Position numbers and translations under genes: made by a program
Shown: positions 9,007 through 17,738 of the stretch, in pieces
How positions within the stretch are numbered: position 1 is the stretch's first letter
How the letters are laid out: each line of letters opens with the position of its first letter
The notes under the pieces: model-generated
The model's database searches: none
What the model was told of the DNA's origin: nothing
Seen by the model: the letters and a program-made list of their open reading frames with translations, nothing else
DNA from: JADKAV01 sp041393775
Lineage (GTDB): Bacteria > Actinomycetota > Actinomycetes > S36-B12 > UBA10799
Reading direction: 5' to 3'
DNA length: 64,000 nucleotides
Assembly (NCBI GenBank): GCA_041393775.1
Contig: JAWKJM010000005.1
Location: 62,001-126,000, forward strand

Positions 9007-10698
9007 TTACTGAGTTCCTGACAACAGCACTCTGAGTAACTCGGTGGCCGTCGTGCGCTGGTTCACCGCGCTGTCGACGCCTGCCTCGAGTAGCGGTTTC
9101 CAGCCCTCCGGGCGCGCTGCCGCAGCCAATTGCGCTTCGTCGCCGCCAGCCATCAAAGCGGTGCGCACGGTCCGCGTCACGGGCAGGATCTCGAAGACCC
9201 CGGTCCGCCCGCGGTACCCGTCGGCGTCGCATTTCTCGCAGCCCCGCCCGCGGACCATTGCGGCCGCCTGCGCATCGCTGAGGCCCAAGCGTTCGCAGGT
9301 CTGCTCGTCCGGATACTCCGCGTACAGGCATGCCGGGCAGGGCCGTCGCAGCAGTCGCTGGCTCATCACAAGCAGCAGCGAGGAGGCGATCAAGTACCGG
9401 GGTACCCCCATGTCGGCGAGCCTGATGACTGCCGAAGGTGCGTCGTTGGTGTGGACGGTGGCCAGAACCAAGTGACCGGTCAAGGCGGCCCGGATCGCCA
9501 GGTCGGCGGTCTCCTTGTCCCGGATCTCGCCCACCATGATGATGTCCGGGTCCTGTCGCAACACTGAACGCAGGCCCGCTGCGAACGTCATGCCGGACTT
9601 CTCATCGATCTGGACCTGACTGACGCCCGGCAGTTCGATCTCGACCGGATCCTCGAGCGTGATCAGGTTGCGCTCGCCGGTCACGACCTCGTTGATGGCC
9701 GAGTACATGGTCGTGGTCTTGCCCGAACCGGTCGGACCTGCGATCAGGACCAGACCCTGCGATCCGCGCAGCGCCTGGTGCACGATCGCCAGTTGCGCAG
9801 GTGGGATGCCCAGCGTGGTCAGAGCCGGTAGTTCGCCGATGTCGGTCAGCAGGCGGATGACCACCTTCTCGCCGTGCAGCGTGGGCAGCGTCGAGACCCG
9901 GACGTTGCGCGCCATGCCATCGAGCAGTATCCGGGCTCTGCCGTCTTGCGGAATGCGCTTCTGTGCGATGTCGATGTTGGCCATGATCTTCACGCGTGAG
10001 GTCAAGGGAGCCTGGCCCGAGCGCGGCAGGGTCATCACCTTGCGCAGCACGCCGTCGACACGCATGCGGATGCGGACTTCCTCGGCCATCGGTTCGATGT
10101 GCACGTCGCTGGCACCGATCCGGATCGCCGTCGCGAGGATCTGATGGACAGCCGCCACGGCACCGGCATCGGCCCCCTGTGTTTCCTGGGCGGCGGTGCT
10201 GACGGATTCCTCGACGTCGAAGCCCTCCAATGCTTCCGCGGCGTCGGCCTCGCTCCAGGCGGTGGCCAGCCGGCGGCGGATCTGGCTTTCCGGAGCGACC
10301 ACGACCTCGACCCGCGATCCCCGGAATGTGCGTTGCAGGTACATTCGGACGTCGTCGAGACCGACCACGTCCACGGGGTCGGCTGCGGCGACCCGCAGAG
10401 TGTCCGAATTCTTGGACAGGGGCAGGACCAGGGCACGTTTGGCCACATTCTGCGGGATGGTGTGAGCGACATCGGGGTCGATCTGCTCCTGTGCGAGATC
10501 CACGTATTTCAGGCCGTGCAACTGGGCCAGCGCTGCCGCGAGGGTGATCTCCGTGACGCGTTCCTCGTCGAGAAGGATCCTGCCGAGTCGTCGGCGCCGA
10601 CGTGCGGGTTCGCTGGCCTGGATGGCTAGGCAATGCCTGAGCTCGATGGGGGTGACGGCTCCCCATTCGACCAGAATGTCACCTAGTTGCTGCCTCAA
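9007..10698 (-). CDS. Type IV pilus / type II secretion assembly ATPase (PilB/GspE family)
   Basis: Hexameric cytoplasmic ATPase that powers pilus extension or pseudopilus assembly. The TTG at 10698 is preferred because GAGGAG lies five bases upstream, giving 563 residues. An N-terminal MshEN/GspE-type domain (residues about 1-150) precedes the ATPase core with Walker A GPTGSGKTTT, Asp box, Walker B MVGEIRDKETAD and His box ATVHTND. A zinc-binding four-cysteine motif follows (CPAC, then C about 12 residues on, then CEKC). No pilin, PilC, PilT, PilM or prepilin peptidase is present in the window, so the gene appears isolated from its partners. Confidence 0.92.
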   Translation of the reverse strand: MRQQLGDILVEWGAVTPIELRHCLAIQASEPARRRRRLGRILLDEERVTEITLAAALAQLHGLKYVDLAQEQIDPDVAHTIPQNVAKRALVLPLSKNSDTLRVAAADPVDVVGLDDVRMYLQRTFRGSRVEVVVAPESQIRRRLATAWSEADAAEALEGFDVEESVSTAAQETQGADAGAVAAVHQILATAIRIGASDVHIEPMAEEVRIRMRVDGVLRKVMTLPRSGQAPLTSRVKIMANIDIAQKRIPQDGRARILLDGMARNVRVSTLPTLHGEKVVIRLLTDIGELPALTTLGIPPAQLAIVHQALRGSQGLVLIAGPTGSGKTTTMYSAINEVVTGERNLITLEDPVEIELPGVSQVQIDEKSGMTFAAGLRSVLRQDPDIIMVGEIRDKETADLAIRAALTGHLVLATVHTNDAPSAVIRLADMGVPRYLIASSLLLVMSQRLLRRPCPACLYAEYPDEQTCERLGLSDAQAAAMVRGRGCEKCDADGYRGRTGVFEILPVTRTVRTALMAGGDEAQLAAAARPEGWKPLLEAGVDSAVNQRTTATELLRVLLSGTQ

Positions 10699-10837
10699 TC
10701 TGACTCCTCGCCCGGTGATCAATTGCGACGGTACGCCTTGGCGATCATGGCGCGCGAGTCGACCGTGCGCTCGCCTGATCCCGTGTGAACCATTGCCGGG
10801 GCCGGGGATCGGGGAACCCGCACATCAGGCGGAGTTG

Positions 10838-12622
10838 ATGGGTAGCGTTCGGGTTGTTATGGACGGATCTGATCCCCGCGAATGGCTCGGCCACGTCATC
10901 GTCTGTGGGCTCGAGGGGCTCGGCGTACGCGTCGTGGAATTGCTGCAGTCCGCCGGCATCCGGGTGTCGATCGTCGGCACGGAAACCCAGGACCAGCACC
11001 TGCGCGCGGTGCAAGCGCTGTCGGTTCCGCGTATTGCAGGCAGCCCCCGTAACCCGGACAGTCTCTGGGCCGCGGGTCTGGCAGGGGCGCTGTGCGTGGT
11101 CTGTGTCGAGGACGACGACCTGCGATGCCTTGAGTCCGCATTGTTGGTGCAGGAACTCGCGCCGCAAACGCGCGTGATCGTACGTCAGTCCAACGCGGCG
11201 GTGGGACGGGCCGTCAAGTCGGCGATTCCCAGGGGTCTGGTCGTGAACCCCGCAGACCTGGCAGCGCCGACCTTCGTCGAGTCGGTGCTCGACGAGCGGT
11301 TGCACCGTCTGCAGGTGGCCGGGGACGACTACGTCGTGCGGGAACTCGAGATGACACGGTCGGGACGGCTGCTGGACCTCTTCGGCGAACTGGCGCCAAT
11401 CGTGGTCATGCATCCCGACGGCTCTCAGGCTGTGTGCCCGAGCCGTGAGTACTACGTGCATGAACACGACCAGGTGGCCCTGGTCGGGTCCGAGACCGAG
11501 TTGATGAACCTCACCGACGTGCCCGCCGAGGTGCTCGGAGTCCCGGCCAAACCGCACGGGTCCACGCGCCACCCGTTACAGGCACTGGCCCACACTCTCT
11601 CCTACGGCTCCAACAATGCGCTCATATGGACGCTGGGCGCGCTTTTCGCAGTGGGCGTGGCCTTCGCAATAATCCTGATCCTCGGGTACGTCGACGCCCC
11701 CGGGGGCGGCATGGATACGGTGGATGCGTTCTACTTCGCGGTCGAGACCCTCACCACCGTGGGGTACGGCGACTTCGCCTTCGACGCCCAACCCGGTTAC
11801 CTGCGGGTCATCGCCATCCTCGTGATGATCACGGCCGCGTTGCTGATGGCATTCCTGTACGCCGTGGTCACGGAATTCCTCGTGAGCCGTCGCATCGCGG
11901 CCACGTTCGGCCTGCTGCGGGTGACGGGGATGTCCGCCCACGTGATCGTCGTGGGCCTCGGGTCACTCGGGGTCGCGGTGGTTGAGAGGCTGGTCGAAAT
12001 GGGCCAACAGGTCGTCGTCGTGGAGCGCGATTCGAGCAACCGCCACATAGGCAGGGCGCGGGCGTTGGGAGTACCTGTGATCGCGGCGGACGCGACTCAG
12101 CCGCAGACCCTGTTGTCGGCCAATCTGCCGGTCGCCCAAGGGGTGGCCGTTCTGACGTCCGACGAATACGCCAACCTGGAGACCGGGTTGGCCGTTCGGG
12201 ACAGCCTGGCGGAGAGAGCCACGGACGTGCCGGTGGTCATGCGGGTGTTCGACCGGCGTCTGGCCGCCATGCTCGAGCAGCGGCTGCACTTCCACCATGT
12301 GCGCAGCGTCTCCGCGGTCTCTGCTCCCTGGTTCGTGTCGGCGGCCCTGGGCCTTGACGTGATCGCGACCTTCGCCGTCGACCAGCAGGCTTTCATCGCC
12401 GGACGGTTGACCGTGCGGGCCGAAGGCGGTCTCGCGGGCATGTCGATGCTCGACCTGCCGATGCGCGCACGCGTCATTGCCCTGACCCGCAAGGACGGCC
12501 TCGAGCACCTGCCCCGCAGCCAGACCAAGTTGCAGGCCGGAGACGACGCGTACGTGGTCGGCCCCCCCGAGGACCTGCTGTCCCTGCTCATGCACAACCG
12601 GTCGGTGAACCCGGTGGTGTAG
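10838..12622 (+). CDS. Potassium channel protein with RCK (TrkA-N) units on both sides of the pore
   Basis: Predicted ligand-gated K+ channel subunit of 594 residues. Residues about 15-140 form an N-terminal TrkA-N/RCK domain beginning HVIVCGLEGLGVRVVELL. Residues about 245-345 hold membrane helices around the selectivity filter TLTTVGYGDFAF. A second RCK unit starts at HVIVVGLGSLGVAVVERL near residue 365. The C-terminal segment (LTVRAEGGLAGMSML to YVVGPPEDLLSLL) looks like a TrkA-C regulatory domain. Both Rossmann loops are glycine-rich and may bind nucleotide. The ATG at 10838 has GGCGGAG just upstream; ATG 10859 is an alternative. It diverges from the PilB-like gene. Confidence 0.88.
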   Translation: MGSVRVVMDGSDPREWLGHVIVCGLEGLGVRVVELLQSAGIRVSIVGTETQDQHLRAVQALSVPRIAGSPRNPDSLWAAGLAGALCVVCVEDDDLRCLESALLVQELAPQTRVIVRQSNAAVGRAVKSAIPRGLVVNPADLAAPTFVESVLDERLHRLQVAGDDYVVRELEMTRSGRLLDLFGELAPIVVMHPDGSQAVCPSREYYVHEHDQVALVGSETELMNLTDVPAEVLGVPAKPHGSTRHPLQALAHTLSYGSNNALIWTLGALFAVGVAFAIILILGYVDAPGGGMDTVDAFYFAVETLTTVGYGDFAFDAQPGYLRVIAILVMITAALLMAFLYAVVTEFLVSRRIAATFGLLRVTGMSAHVIVVGLGSLGVAVVERLVEMGQQVVVVERDSSNRHIGRARALGVPVIAADATQPQTLLSANLPVAQGVAVLTSDEYANLETGLAVRDSLAERATDVPVVMRVFDRRLAAMLEQRLHFHHVRSVSAVSAPWFVSAALGLDVIATFAVDQQAFIAGRLTVRAEGGLAGMSMLDLPMRARVIALTRKDGLEHLPRSQTKLQAGDDAYVVGPPEDLLSLLMHNRSVNPVV

Positions 12623-12657
12623 GCGGTTGGTCGCTGGCCCACGTCCGGCGCCGTCCC

Positions 12658-12773
12658 TTTGTAACGAAGTTGCGGTGTCCAATCCCGGTTTGTTACGAAG
12701 GTGCTGGGTCGGGACGGCTCAGGCCGCGCACCTTCGTCACAAGCGCGAGGCCTGGCGTGCACCTTTGTCACAA
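12658..12773. repeat. Family A hairpin repeat, copy A3
   Basis: Lies between the convergent K+ channel and amidohydrolase genes. Word order is TTGTAACGAAGTTGCGG, TTGTTACGAAGGTGC, GCGCACCTTCGTCACAA, CACCTTTGTCACAA, so two forward and two reversed words as in A2. It could act as a bidirectional terminator here, although there is no T-run. Confidence 0.8.
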
Positions 12774-12811
12774 TCGCGTGCGCCGCCGGCCCGACTGGGC
12801 GGGGGAACCCA

Positions 12812-14404
12812 CTATGTCAGCGTCGAGTGGACGATGCGGCCCGCGGCGACAGTCAACTCGATCGGGACGTCGGCCAGCCCCCGTCCGGTCGCCAGTTCAC
12901 CTTGGGTGATGTCCGCCCCGAGCAGTACAAGATCGGCACGCCTGCCCATCTCCAGCGAGCCCGACTCATCGTCGTGATTGACATGCGCCGAGCCGGCGGT
13001 GAAGGCCTCGATGCCGGTTCGCACATCGAGTGCCTCGGCCGGCAGAAACGCAGGTGTGTCCCGGGCACCCGGATCGATGTGGGTCACACCGACCTCGATC
13101 TGGGCAAGCGGATTGGCCGTCGACACCGACCAGTCGCTGCCCGCCGCCAGTCGCGCGCCGGAGCGCCGCAGAGAGGCGAACGGGTACTGCAATTGCGCCC
13201 GTTCCGGCCCCAGCAACGGGATCGTCAGTTCCTCCATCTGCGAGTCCGATGACGCCCAGTACATCTGGCAATTGGCTGTGACGCCCAGTGCGGCGAACCG
13301 TGGGATGTCGGCGGGATGCACCACCTGCAGGTGCGCGATGTGATGCCGGTTGTCGTTCGGGCCATTGGTTGTGCGTGCTTGCTCGACCGCGTCGAGGGCC
13401 ATCCGGCAGGCACGATCGCCGATGGCGTGCATGTGTACCTGCAGCCCCGCCGCGTCCAGACCGGTGACGGCTTCGCCCAGCAGACCGGGTTCGATGAAGG
13501 CCAGCCCCTCGTTGTCGGTGTGCCCGCCACAATAGGGCTCCAGGAGTGCGCCGGTGTAGTTCTCGAGCACCCCGTCCAGCATGATCTTGACGGTGGTCGG
13601 ATGGAAGGTCCCGCCGCCCTGTGCGGAGCGCTCGACCAGTTCGTCGATCTGCTCGAGGCCGCGGTGCCGGTCCCACCACAGCGCCCCGACGACGCGTGCG
13701 GTCAGGCGGCCGTCGATGGCCAGGCTGCGGTACGCGCGCTGCGTATCTGGTGTGACCCACGCGTCCTGCCATGCCGTGATGCCCAATGAGTGCAGGTGCT
13801 CTTGGCCGTTGAGGATGGCCGCCTCCCAATCGGTCAGTTTGGGGGAGGGGATGATGTGCTCATTGACCCGGTATGCCGCACCCTCGTGCAGGGTCCCGGT
13901 CGGTTCGCCGGAGACCGGGTCGCGCTCTATGCGGCCGTCTGGAGGGTCCGGGGTGTCGGCAGTGATGGCGGCGATCTCGAGCGCGCGGGAATTGACCCAT
14001 GCACCGTGGACGTCGCGATTGAACAAGAAGACGGGTCGGTCCGGCACGACGGAATCCAGATCCTCCTTGCGCGGAGTGCCCCCTGGGAATGCGGGCATGG
14101 CCCATCCGCCGCCAGTTATCCATTCCCCCTCGGGGTGGGCGGCTGCATGAGCGGCGATGATCCGGAGGTAGTCGTCTGGGCCCGAGGCGTCGTTGAGCCA
14201 GACCCGCAACCGGTTGAGCCCGGCGAAGGGCGTGTGCACGTGTGCGTCCTGGAAGCCAGGCACGACCGTCTTCCCGGAGGCTTCGACGACCTGGGTCCGC
14301 GGACCGATCTCAGGGGCCACGATGCGATCCCCGCGGACTCCGATGGCTTCGTCGGGGCTGCCCCAAATCGTCGCACCGCGGATGACCAGATCGGCAGGCT
14401 GCAT
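12812..14404 (-). CDS. Amidohydrolase family 3 protein (YtcJ-like metal-dependent hydrolase)
   Basis: A 530-residue metallohydrolase related to YtcJ and cytosine-deaminase-like amidohydrolases. The N-terminal segment contains the composite beta-domain start (DLVIRGATIWGSPDEAIGV) and the metal motif DAHVHTPFAG near residue 60. Mid-protein HMHAIGDRACRMALD supplies further histidine ligands, and AAGSDWSVSTANPLAQIEVG carries the catalytic aspartate near the C terminus, followed by ADLVLLGADI of the returning beta-domain. The substrate is not predictable from sequence; family members hydrolyse varied C-N bonds. The ATG at 14404 has only a weak ribosome site, and upstream TTG/GTG codons are possible. 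Confidence 0.9.
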   Translation of the reverse strand: MQPADLVIRGATIWGSPDEAIGVRGDRIVAPEIGPRTQVVEASGKTVVPGFQDAHVHTPFAGLNRLRVWLNDASGPDDYLRIIAAHAAAHPEGEWITGGGWAMPAFPGGTPRKEDLDSVVPDRPVFLFNRDVHGAWVNSRALEIAAITADTPDPPDGRIERDPVSGEPTGTLHEGAAYRVNEHIIPSPKLTDWEAAILNGQEHLHSLGITAWQDAWVTPDTQRAYRSLAIDGRLTARVVGALWWDRHRGLEQIDELVERSAQGGGTFHPTTVKIMLDGVLENYTGALLEPYCGGHTDNEGLAFIEPGLLGEAVTGLDAAGLQVHMHAIGDRACRMALDAVEQARTTNGPNDNRHHIAHLQVVHPADIPRFAALGVTANCQMYWASSDSQMEELTIPLLGPERAQLQYPFASLRRSGARLAAGSDWSVSTANPLAQIEVGVTHIDPGARDTPAFLPAEALDVRTGIEAFTAGSAHVNHDDESGSLEMGRRADLVLLGADITQGELATGRGLADVPIELTVAAGRIVHSTLT

Positions 14405-14743
14405 GAGGACAGTCAACACCGCCGGGGTTCGGGGTGGGAACTCTGGTTCAGGGGCTCCGGGTCCCGGTGATTTCTAGTCCGCCGCGGGCAGCGGTTGACG
14501 GTGCAGATGGTTTCACCCAGCAGGTCGTCGACCTTGCCCCGCCGGACGTTGCGGGACCTCTTCACGCCCTTGCACCCAGCCCAAGACGTCGCAAGCGGCC
14601 GGATCGTCCTCGACACCTTCGACTCTTTCGGACCCCCGTTCGGCAACGACGCACGGTCGAGACACGTACCTCACCCAAGCTGGGGTGCGGCGCCGTGAGG
14701 GACCCTCCTTGCGGCGACTACGACTATCAGCACGGTGACCGGC
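14405..14743. other. Gap of 339 bp without a supported gene
   Basis: Short frames on both strands (for example plus 14495-14698 and minus 14413-14646) have no recognisable motif and no good ribosome site. No repeat of families A, B or C is present. I see nothing else to name. Confidence 0.4.
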
Positions 14744-15562
14744 CTACAGTCGCTGGGCGTCGTTGCGCTCCATGATCCGGCGAGCTGCGTAGGTCAGTGC
14801 CCGGCGCGTGGTCATAGGCGCCAGGCGGTTGGCGACCGCGAGTGCCCGCACGTCGGCACCCACGTAGATCCGCGAGCGGTTGCGTTCGACCCCACGAAGG
14901 ATGAGCCGCGCCGCACGCTGCGGTGAGGTCAGTGCGGTCTCTTCGGATCTCCGAGCCTCTCGGGCGGTGACGTAACGGGAGTTGCGGGCAGCGTTCGTGG
15001 CGACGGTTCCCGGGTAGACCATGCTCACCCGGACCGGTGTCCCGATGAGTTCCTGCTGCAGGGAGCCGGTGAACCCGTCGACCGCGTGTTTGGCGGCGAC
15101 GTAGGCGCTCGCCGTGGGGAATGGCACGAGCGAGTTGGCGCTGCCCACGTTGACGATGTGCGCGTGCGGGCGGGTCCGTAGATGCGGTAGAAAGGCTTTC
15201 ACCCCGTTGATCACGCCCCACAGGTCGACGCCGAACACCCAGGCATAGTCGTCCGGGGTCAAGTCCTCGACCGTGCCGACGGCCTGCACCCCAGCATTGT
15301 TGATGAGCACGTCGACGGCGCCATGGGCCGCGAGTGCCTCATCGGCGAACCGGGTGACCGCAGCCCAGTCCGCGACGTTGACGACGTGTGAACTGACCGT
15401 GCGGGTCCGGGTGCACATCTCTGCTGTCTCAGCGAGTTGTTCGGCATCGATGTCGGCAATGGCCACCGCAGCTCCGTGCTGGACCAGCATCAGTCCCAGG
15501 GCGCGCCCGATGCCGGACCCGGCGCCGGTCACGGCTACGACCTTGCCCGCCAGAGTTGTCAT
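14744..15562 (-). CDS. Short-chain dehydrogenase/reductase
   Basis: Classical SDR of 272 residues that would oxidise or reduce an alcohol/carbonyl with NAD(P)(H). It shows the cofactor motif TGAGSGIGRA at residues 11-20, an acidic residue after beta-2 (IADID) that favours NAD(H), the NNAG motif (LINNAGVQA), a catalytic serine region (VNVGSANSLVPF) and the YVAAK Tyr-Lys pair. The ATG is well placed behind GGAGGACTGCGAG. The C-terminal extension (ALAVANRLAPMTTRRALTY) resembles oxidoreductases acting on lipid-like substrates. No operon partner is evident. Confidence 0.92.
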   Translation of the reverse strand: MTTLAGKVVAVTGAGSGIGRALGLMLVQHGAAVAIADIDAEQLAETAEMCTRTRTVSSHVVNVADWAAVTRFADEALAAHGAVDVLINNAGVQAVGTVEDLTPDDYAWVFGVDLWGVINGVKAFLPHLRTRPHAHIVNVGSANSLVPFPTASAYVAAKHAVDGFTGSLQQELIGTPVRVSMVYPGTVATNAARNSRYVTAREARRSEETALTSPQRAARLILRGVERNRSRIYVGADVRALAVANRLAPMTTRRALTYAARRIMERNDAQRL

Positions 15563-15719
15563 CTCGCAGTCCTCCAGCCGATTGCACTCGAACGTGATGT
15601 AAGAAGTCTGACATTGGCGGTGCCCGGGGGCGCTCTGCCACTGGGCACCGGGACACCACGGGACTTCGGGGAACAGTTGCGCGCATCAGTGCCGGCGACA
15701 GGGGCTCACCTGATGGCCG

Positions 15720-16090
15720 CAGGCCTGACACGACAGAGTCACAGTCACATCCTGATGATCGATTCGGATCTGGCGTCCCGACATCGACGAGACGATCCGC
15801 AGACTCCGGGCCTACGCCGAAGCGGGCGTACGCTCCCCGGATCGACCGGATCGAGCACGTCTCCGCGATCGTCTCTGCGGTCTCACCCAAGCCGGTGAAC
15901 CTGCTGGTCATGCTCCCTTCACGACCGTCGCGGAAGCGGCCGAGCCCGGAGTGCGACGGATCAGGGTGGGCGGCACACTGGCGCGCACCGCATGGGATGG
16001 ATTCCTGCGGGCTTGAGGGAGATCGCCGGCGAGGGGACAGTCTCGGGGTTCGATCGGTTGCCGAACGTGGACGGGCTCTTCGACCGCTGA
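15720..16090 (+). pseudogene. Degraded isocitrate lyase / PEP mutase family gene
   Basis: Pieces of a PEP-mutase/isocitrate-lyase superfamily C terminus can be read in successive plus-strand frames: DIDETIRRLRAYAEAG (about 15780-15829), then YAPRIDRIEHVSAIV and SPKPVNLLVMLP in a second frame (about 15830-15918), then TTVAEAAEPGVRRIRVGGT and TAWDGFLRA in a third (about 15921-16014), then LREIAGEGTVSGFDRLPN and a stop at 16088-16090 in a fourth. The order and content match intact family members, so at least three small indels have broken it. The N-terminal half and active site are missing or unrecognisable. The flanking bases 15563-15719 and 16091-16379 show no gene. Confidence 0.7.
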
Positions 16091-16379
16091 CGCGTTGGCG
16101 GGGATGGGGCTAAGACGATTCTCCTGCGGAATCGGCCGGGGCCCCGACAGAGTCGGCACAGGCCGGGTCTGCCTCCTCACCACGCCCAGCGCGTGCCGGT
16201 TGGGGATCTTCCCGCTCGATCAGTGCGGGATCGTCACGCGGCCTAGGGTTGTGCCCGCCACCTGTCACCGACGGTATGGTTCCGGCGGCCGGAGATGGCT
16301 TGTCTGTCGGCGTGGTGGTTATCGCGACGCCCAGTCCCGCCGGCGACGAGCCTGCCGATGTTCGTGGTGACACGTGGGC

Positions 16380-16793
16380 TCATGACCAGATGTACCGGAC
16401 GACCCATGCAGCGCCAGGCAGGCCGGGGAAGATCGAGGTTGCCAGGCCGGGCATGGCCGACCTGGTGCGCGCGGCCACGTACAGATGCATCACGAATGCG
16501 CCGGCCCAGCCCACGGTCAGTGCCGTCGTGACGGCTCGGGTAGCCCGGGCTGAGTCGTGAGTGGCGGCATACAACCCCGATGCCAGCAGGCCCTGAGCAA
16601 CGACGGTGGCGATGCGGGGACCAGGTTCCTGCCGACCGATGGGGGTGCGCATCAGGAAGCGATCGAATCGCGGCATACCGGTGCCGCCGACGCGCTCGCG
16701 CCACTCGTCGAGCGAGAAGACCATCTCCTCCATCTGGTGTGTCGCGAGCAGGGCGAGCGTAGCCGCCCAGGCCTGGTCTTGGGTAGTGGTCAT
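16380..16793 (-). CDS. HXXEE-type small membrane protein
   Basis: A 137-residue membrane protein of unknown function with the eponymous motif THQMEEMVFSLDEW near residues 18-31 and about four hydrophobic segments (for example ATVVAQGLLASGLYAAT, TALTVGWAGAFVMHLYVAA, and the C-terminal PGAAWVVRYIWS). The open frame extends far upstream, but ATG 16793 has a near-perfect GGAGG five bases before it and is chosen. The upstream in-frame sequence is a relic of a different gene (see the HTH fragment). Confidence 0.78.
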   Translation of the reverse strand: MTTTQDQAWAATLALLATHQMEEMVFSLDEWRERVGGTGMPRFDRFLMRTPIGRQEPGPRIATVVAQGLLASGLYAATHDSARATRAVTTALTVGWAGAFVMHLYVAARTRSAMPGLATSIFPGLPGAAWVVRYIWS

Positions 16794-16899
16794 CGCTACC
16801 TCCACTGACGACTGTCTGGCTGAATTGAGGCTAAGCCGAAGGTTGACGTAGTGCAACGCACCGTTGCTTGATGGAGCGCAGCGATGGCTGCCATGCCCC

Positions 16900-17045
16900 A
16901 TGAAAGGCCGGTTGCCGCGCTCTATGCGGATGCAGTAGTTGGCGGACACGCCCGCGAGCATCGCAACCTCCTCGCGGTGCAATCCCTTGACCCGGCCGGT
17001 TGCCACCATGCGCGGGCGGGCCGACCCGGGGCTGACGCGGGCGCT
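16900..17045 (-). pseudogene. Fragment of an XRE/MmyB-type helix-turn-helix regulator
   Basis: In the frame running into the HXXEE gene, about residues 81-127 of the extended translation read ARVSPGSARPRMV and then GLHREEVAMLAGVSANY followed by CIRIERGN. This matches the N-terminal HTH of MmyB-like regulators (a GLRREEVALLAGVS...RLERGN-type consensus). It lacks a start and the C-terminal ligand-binding domain, and the part before the HTH appears frame-shifted. It is probably the relic of a regulator once divergent from or upstream of its neighbour. Confidence 0.5.
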
Positions 17046-17064
17046 GGACGTCGTCGACCACCTC

Positions 17065-17729
17065 GCGGGTCGGCGCGCTGGTTGAAGCACTCGACGCCCA
17101 TCGAGCCGACGCCGTACTTGCCGGGCTTCCGTCGCCTGGCCGAGCACGATCCGCGCGCGTACGTCGCACTTGCCTGGCTGCTGGTACCCGGCGCCTCGCT
17201 GGTCGCCGGTCGACTGCGCCGGCTCACTGCCGCGATCGACGAGGTCGTCGCCGGCCAACTGTGAATCCAGATCTGCGATCACGATCCGGCCGACGACACG
17301 TACGTCGCGACGACGATCCTCAGGCGGGTTGAGCGCGAGTCCATGGCTGAGTTCGGGTGGGGCGAGTTGGCCAAGCGTCGCGATCCCACGTGGGCGAGCT
17401 CGGTCCTCATCGAGCGGTGCGACGAGACGATCCCGGGCGAGGAGTCGGACGCTGAGGAGCCACGAGAGCAGTTCATTGAGTTCCTGCGACGGGCTCTCGA
17501 CTCAGGAGAGCTGTCCGACCAGAACCGCGGCTTGCTCCTAGATCTGGCTCTCGCGGCCAATCCTGCGAATGCACCCCTCCGCCGTGGCAGGGCTGGGCTG
17601 ACCACACCGTCGGTTGCCCAGTTGGTCAGTGAGGAGCACGCGCTCGCGGCGCGGACGATCCGACGCCGCGCCGCGAATGCGCTCGACAAACTGTGGAAAG
17701 TCGCCCGTCAAGGCAGGCTGGCGCTCTGA
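17065..17729 (+). pseudogene. Sigma-like actinobacterial protein gene broken by an in-frame TGA
   Basis: A plus-strand frame runs from about 17065 to the stop at 17727-17729 and is interrupted only by TGA at 17262-17264. Upstream it reads GFRRLAEHDPRAYVALAWLL to IDEVVAGQL. Directly downstream it continues IQICDHDPADDTYVATTIL, through a charged linker, to VAQLVSEEHALAARTIRRRA, which looks like a sigma region 4 type HTH. By recall, similar proteins have Trp where the TGA stands. An ATG at 17343 could still give a 128-residue product. The 5' end abuts the HTH fragment of the opposite strand, so a junction may have removed the true start. Confidence 0.5.
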
Positions 17730-17738
17730 CGCCTGGCC

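Noticed and set aside
14413..14698. Short frames on both strands between the amidohydrolase and the SDR
   Set aside because: No supporting start signal or recognisable content; neither is better than the other.
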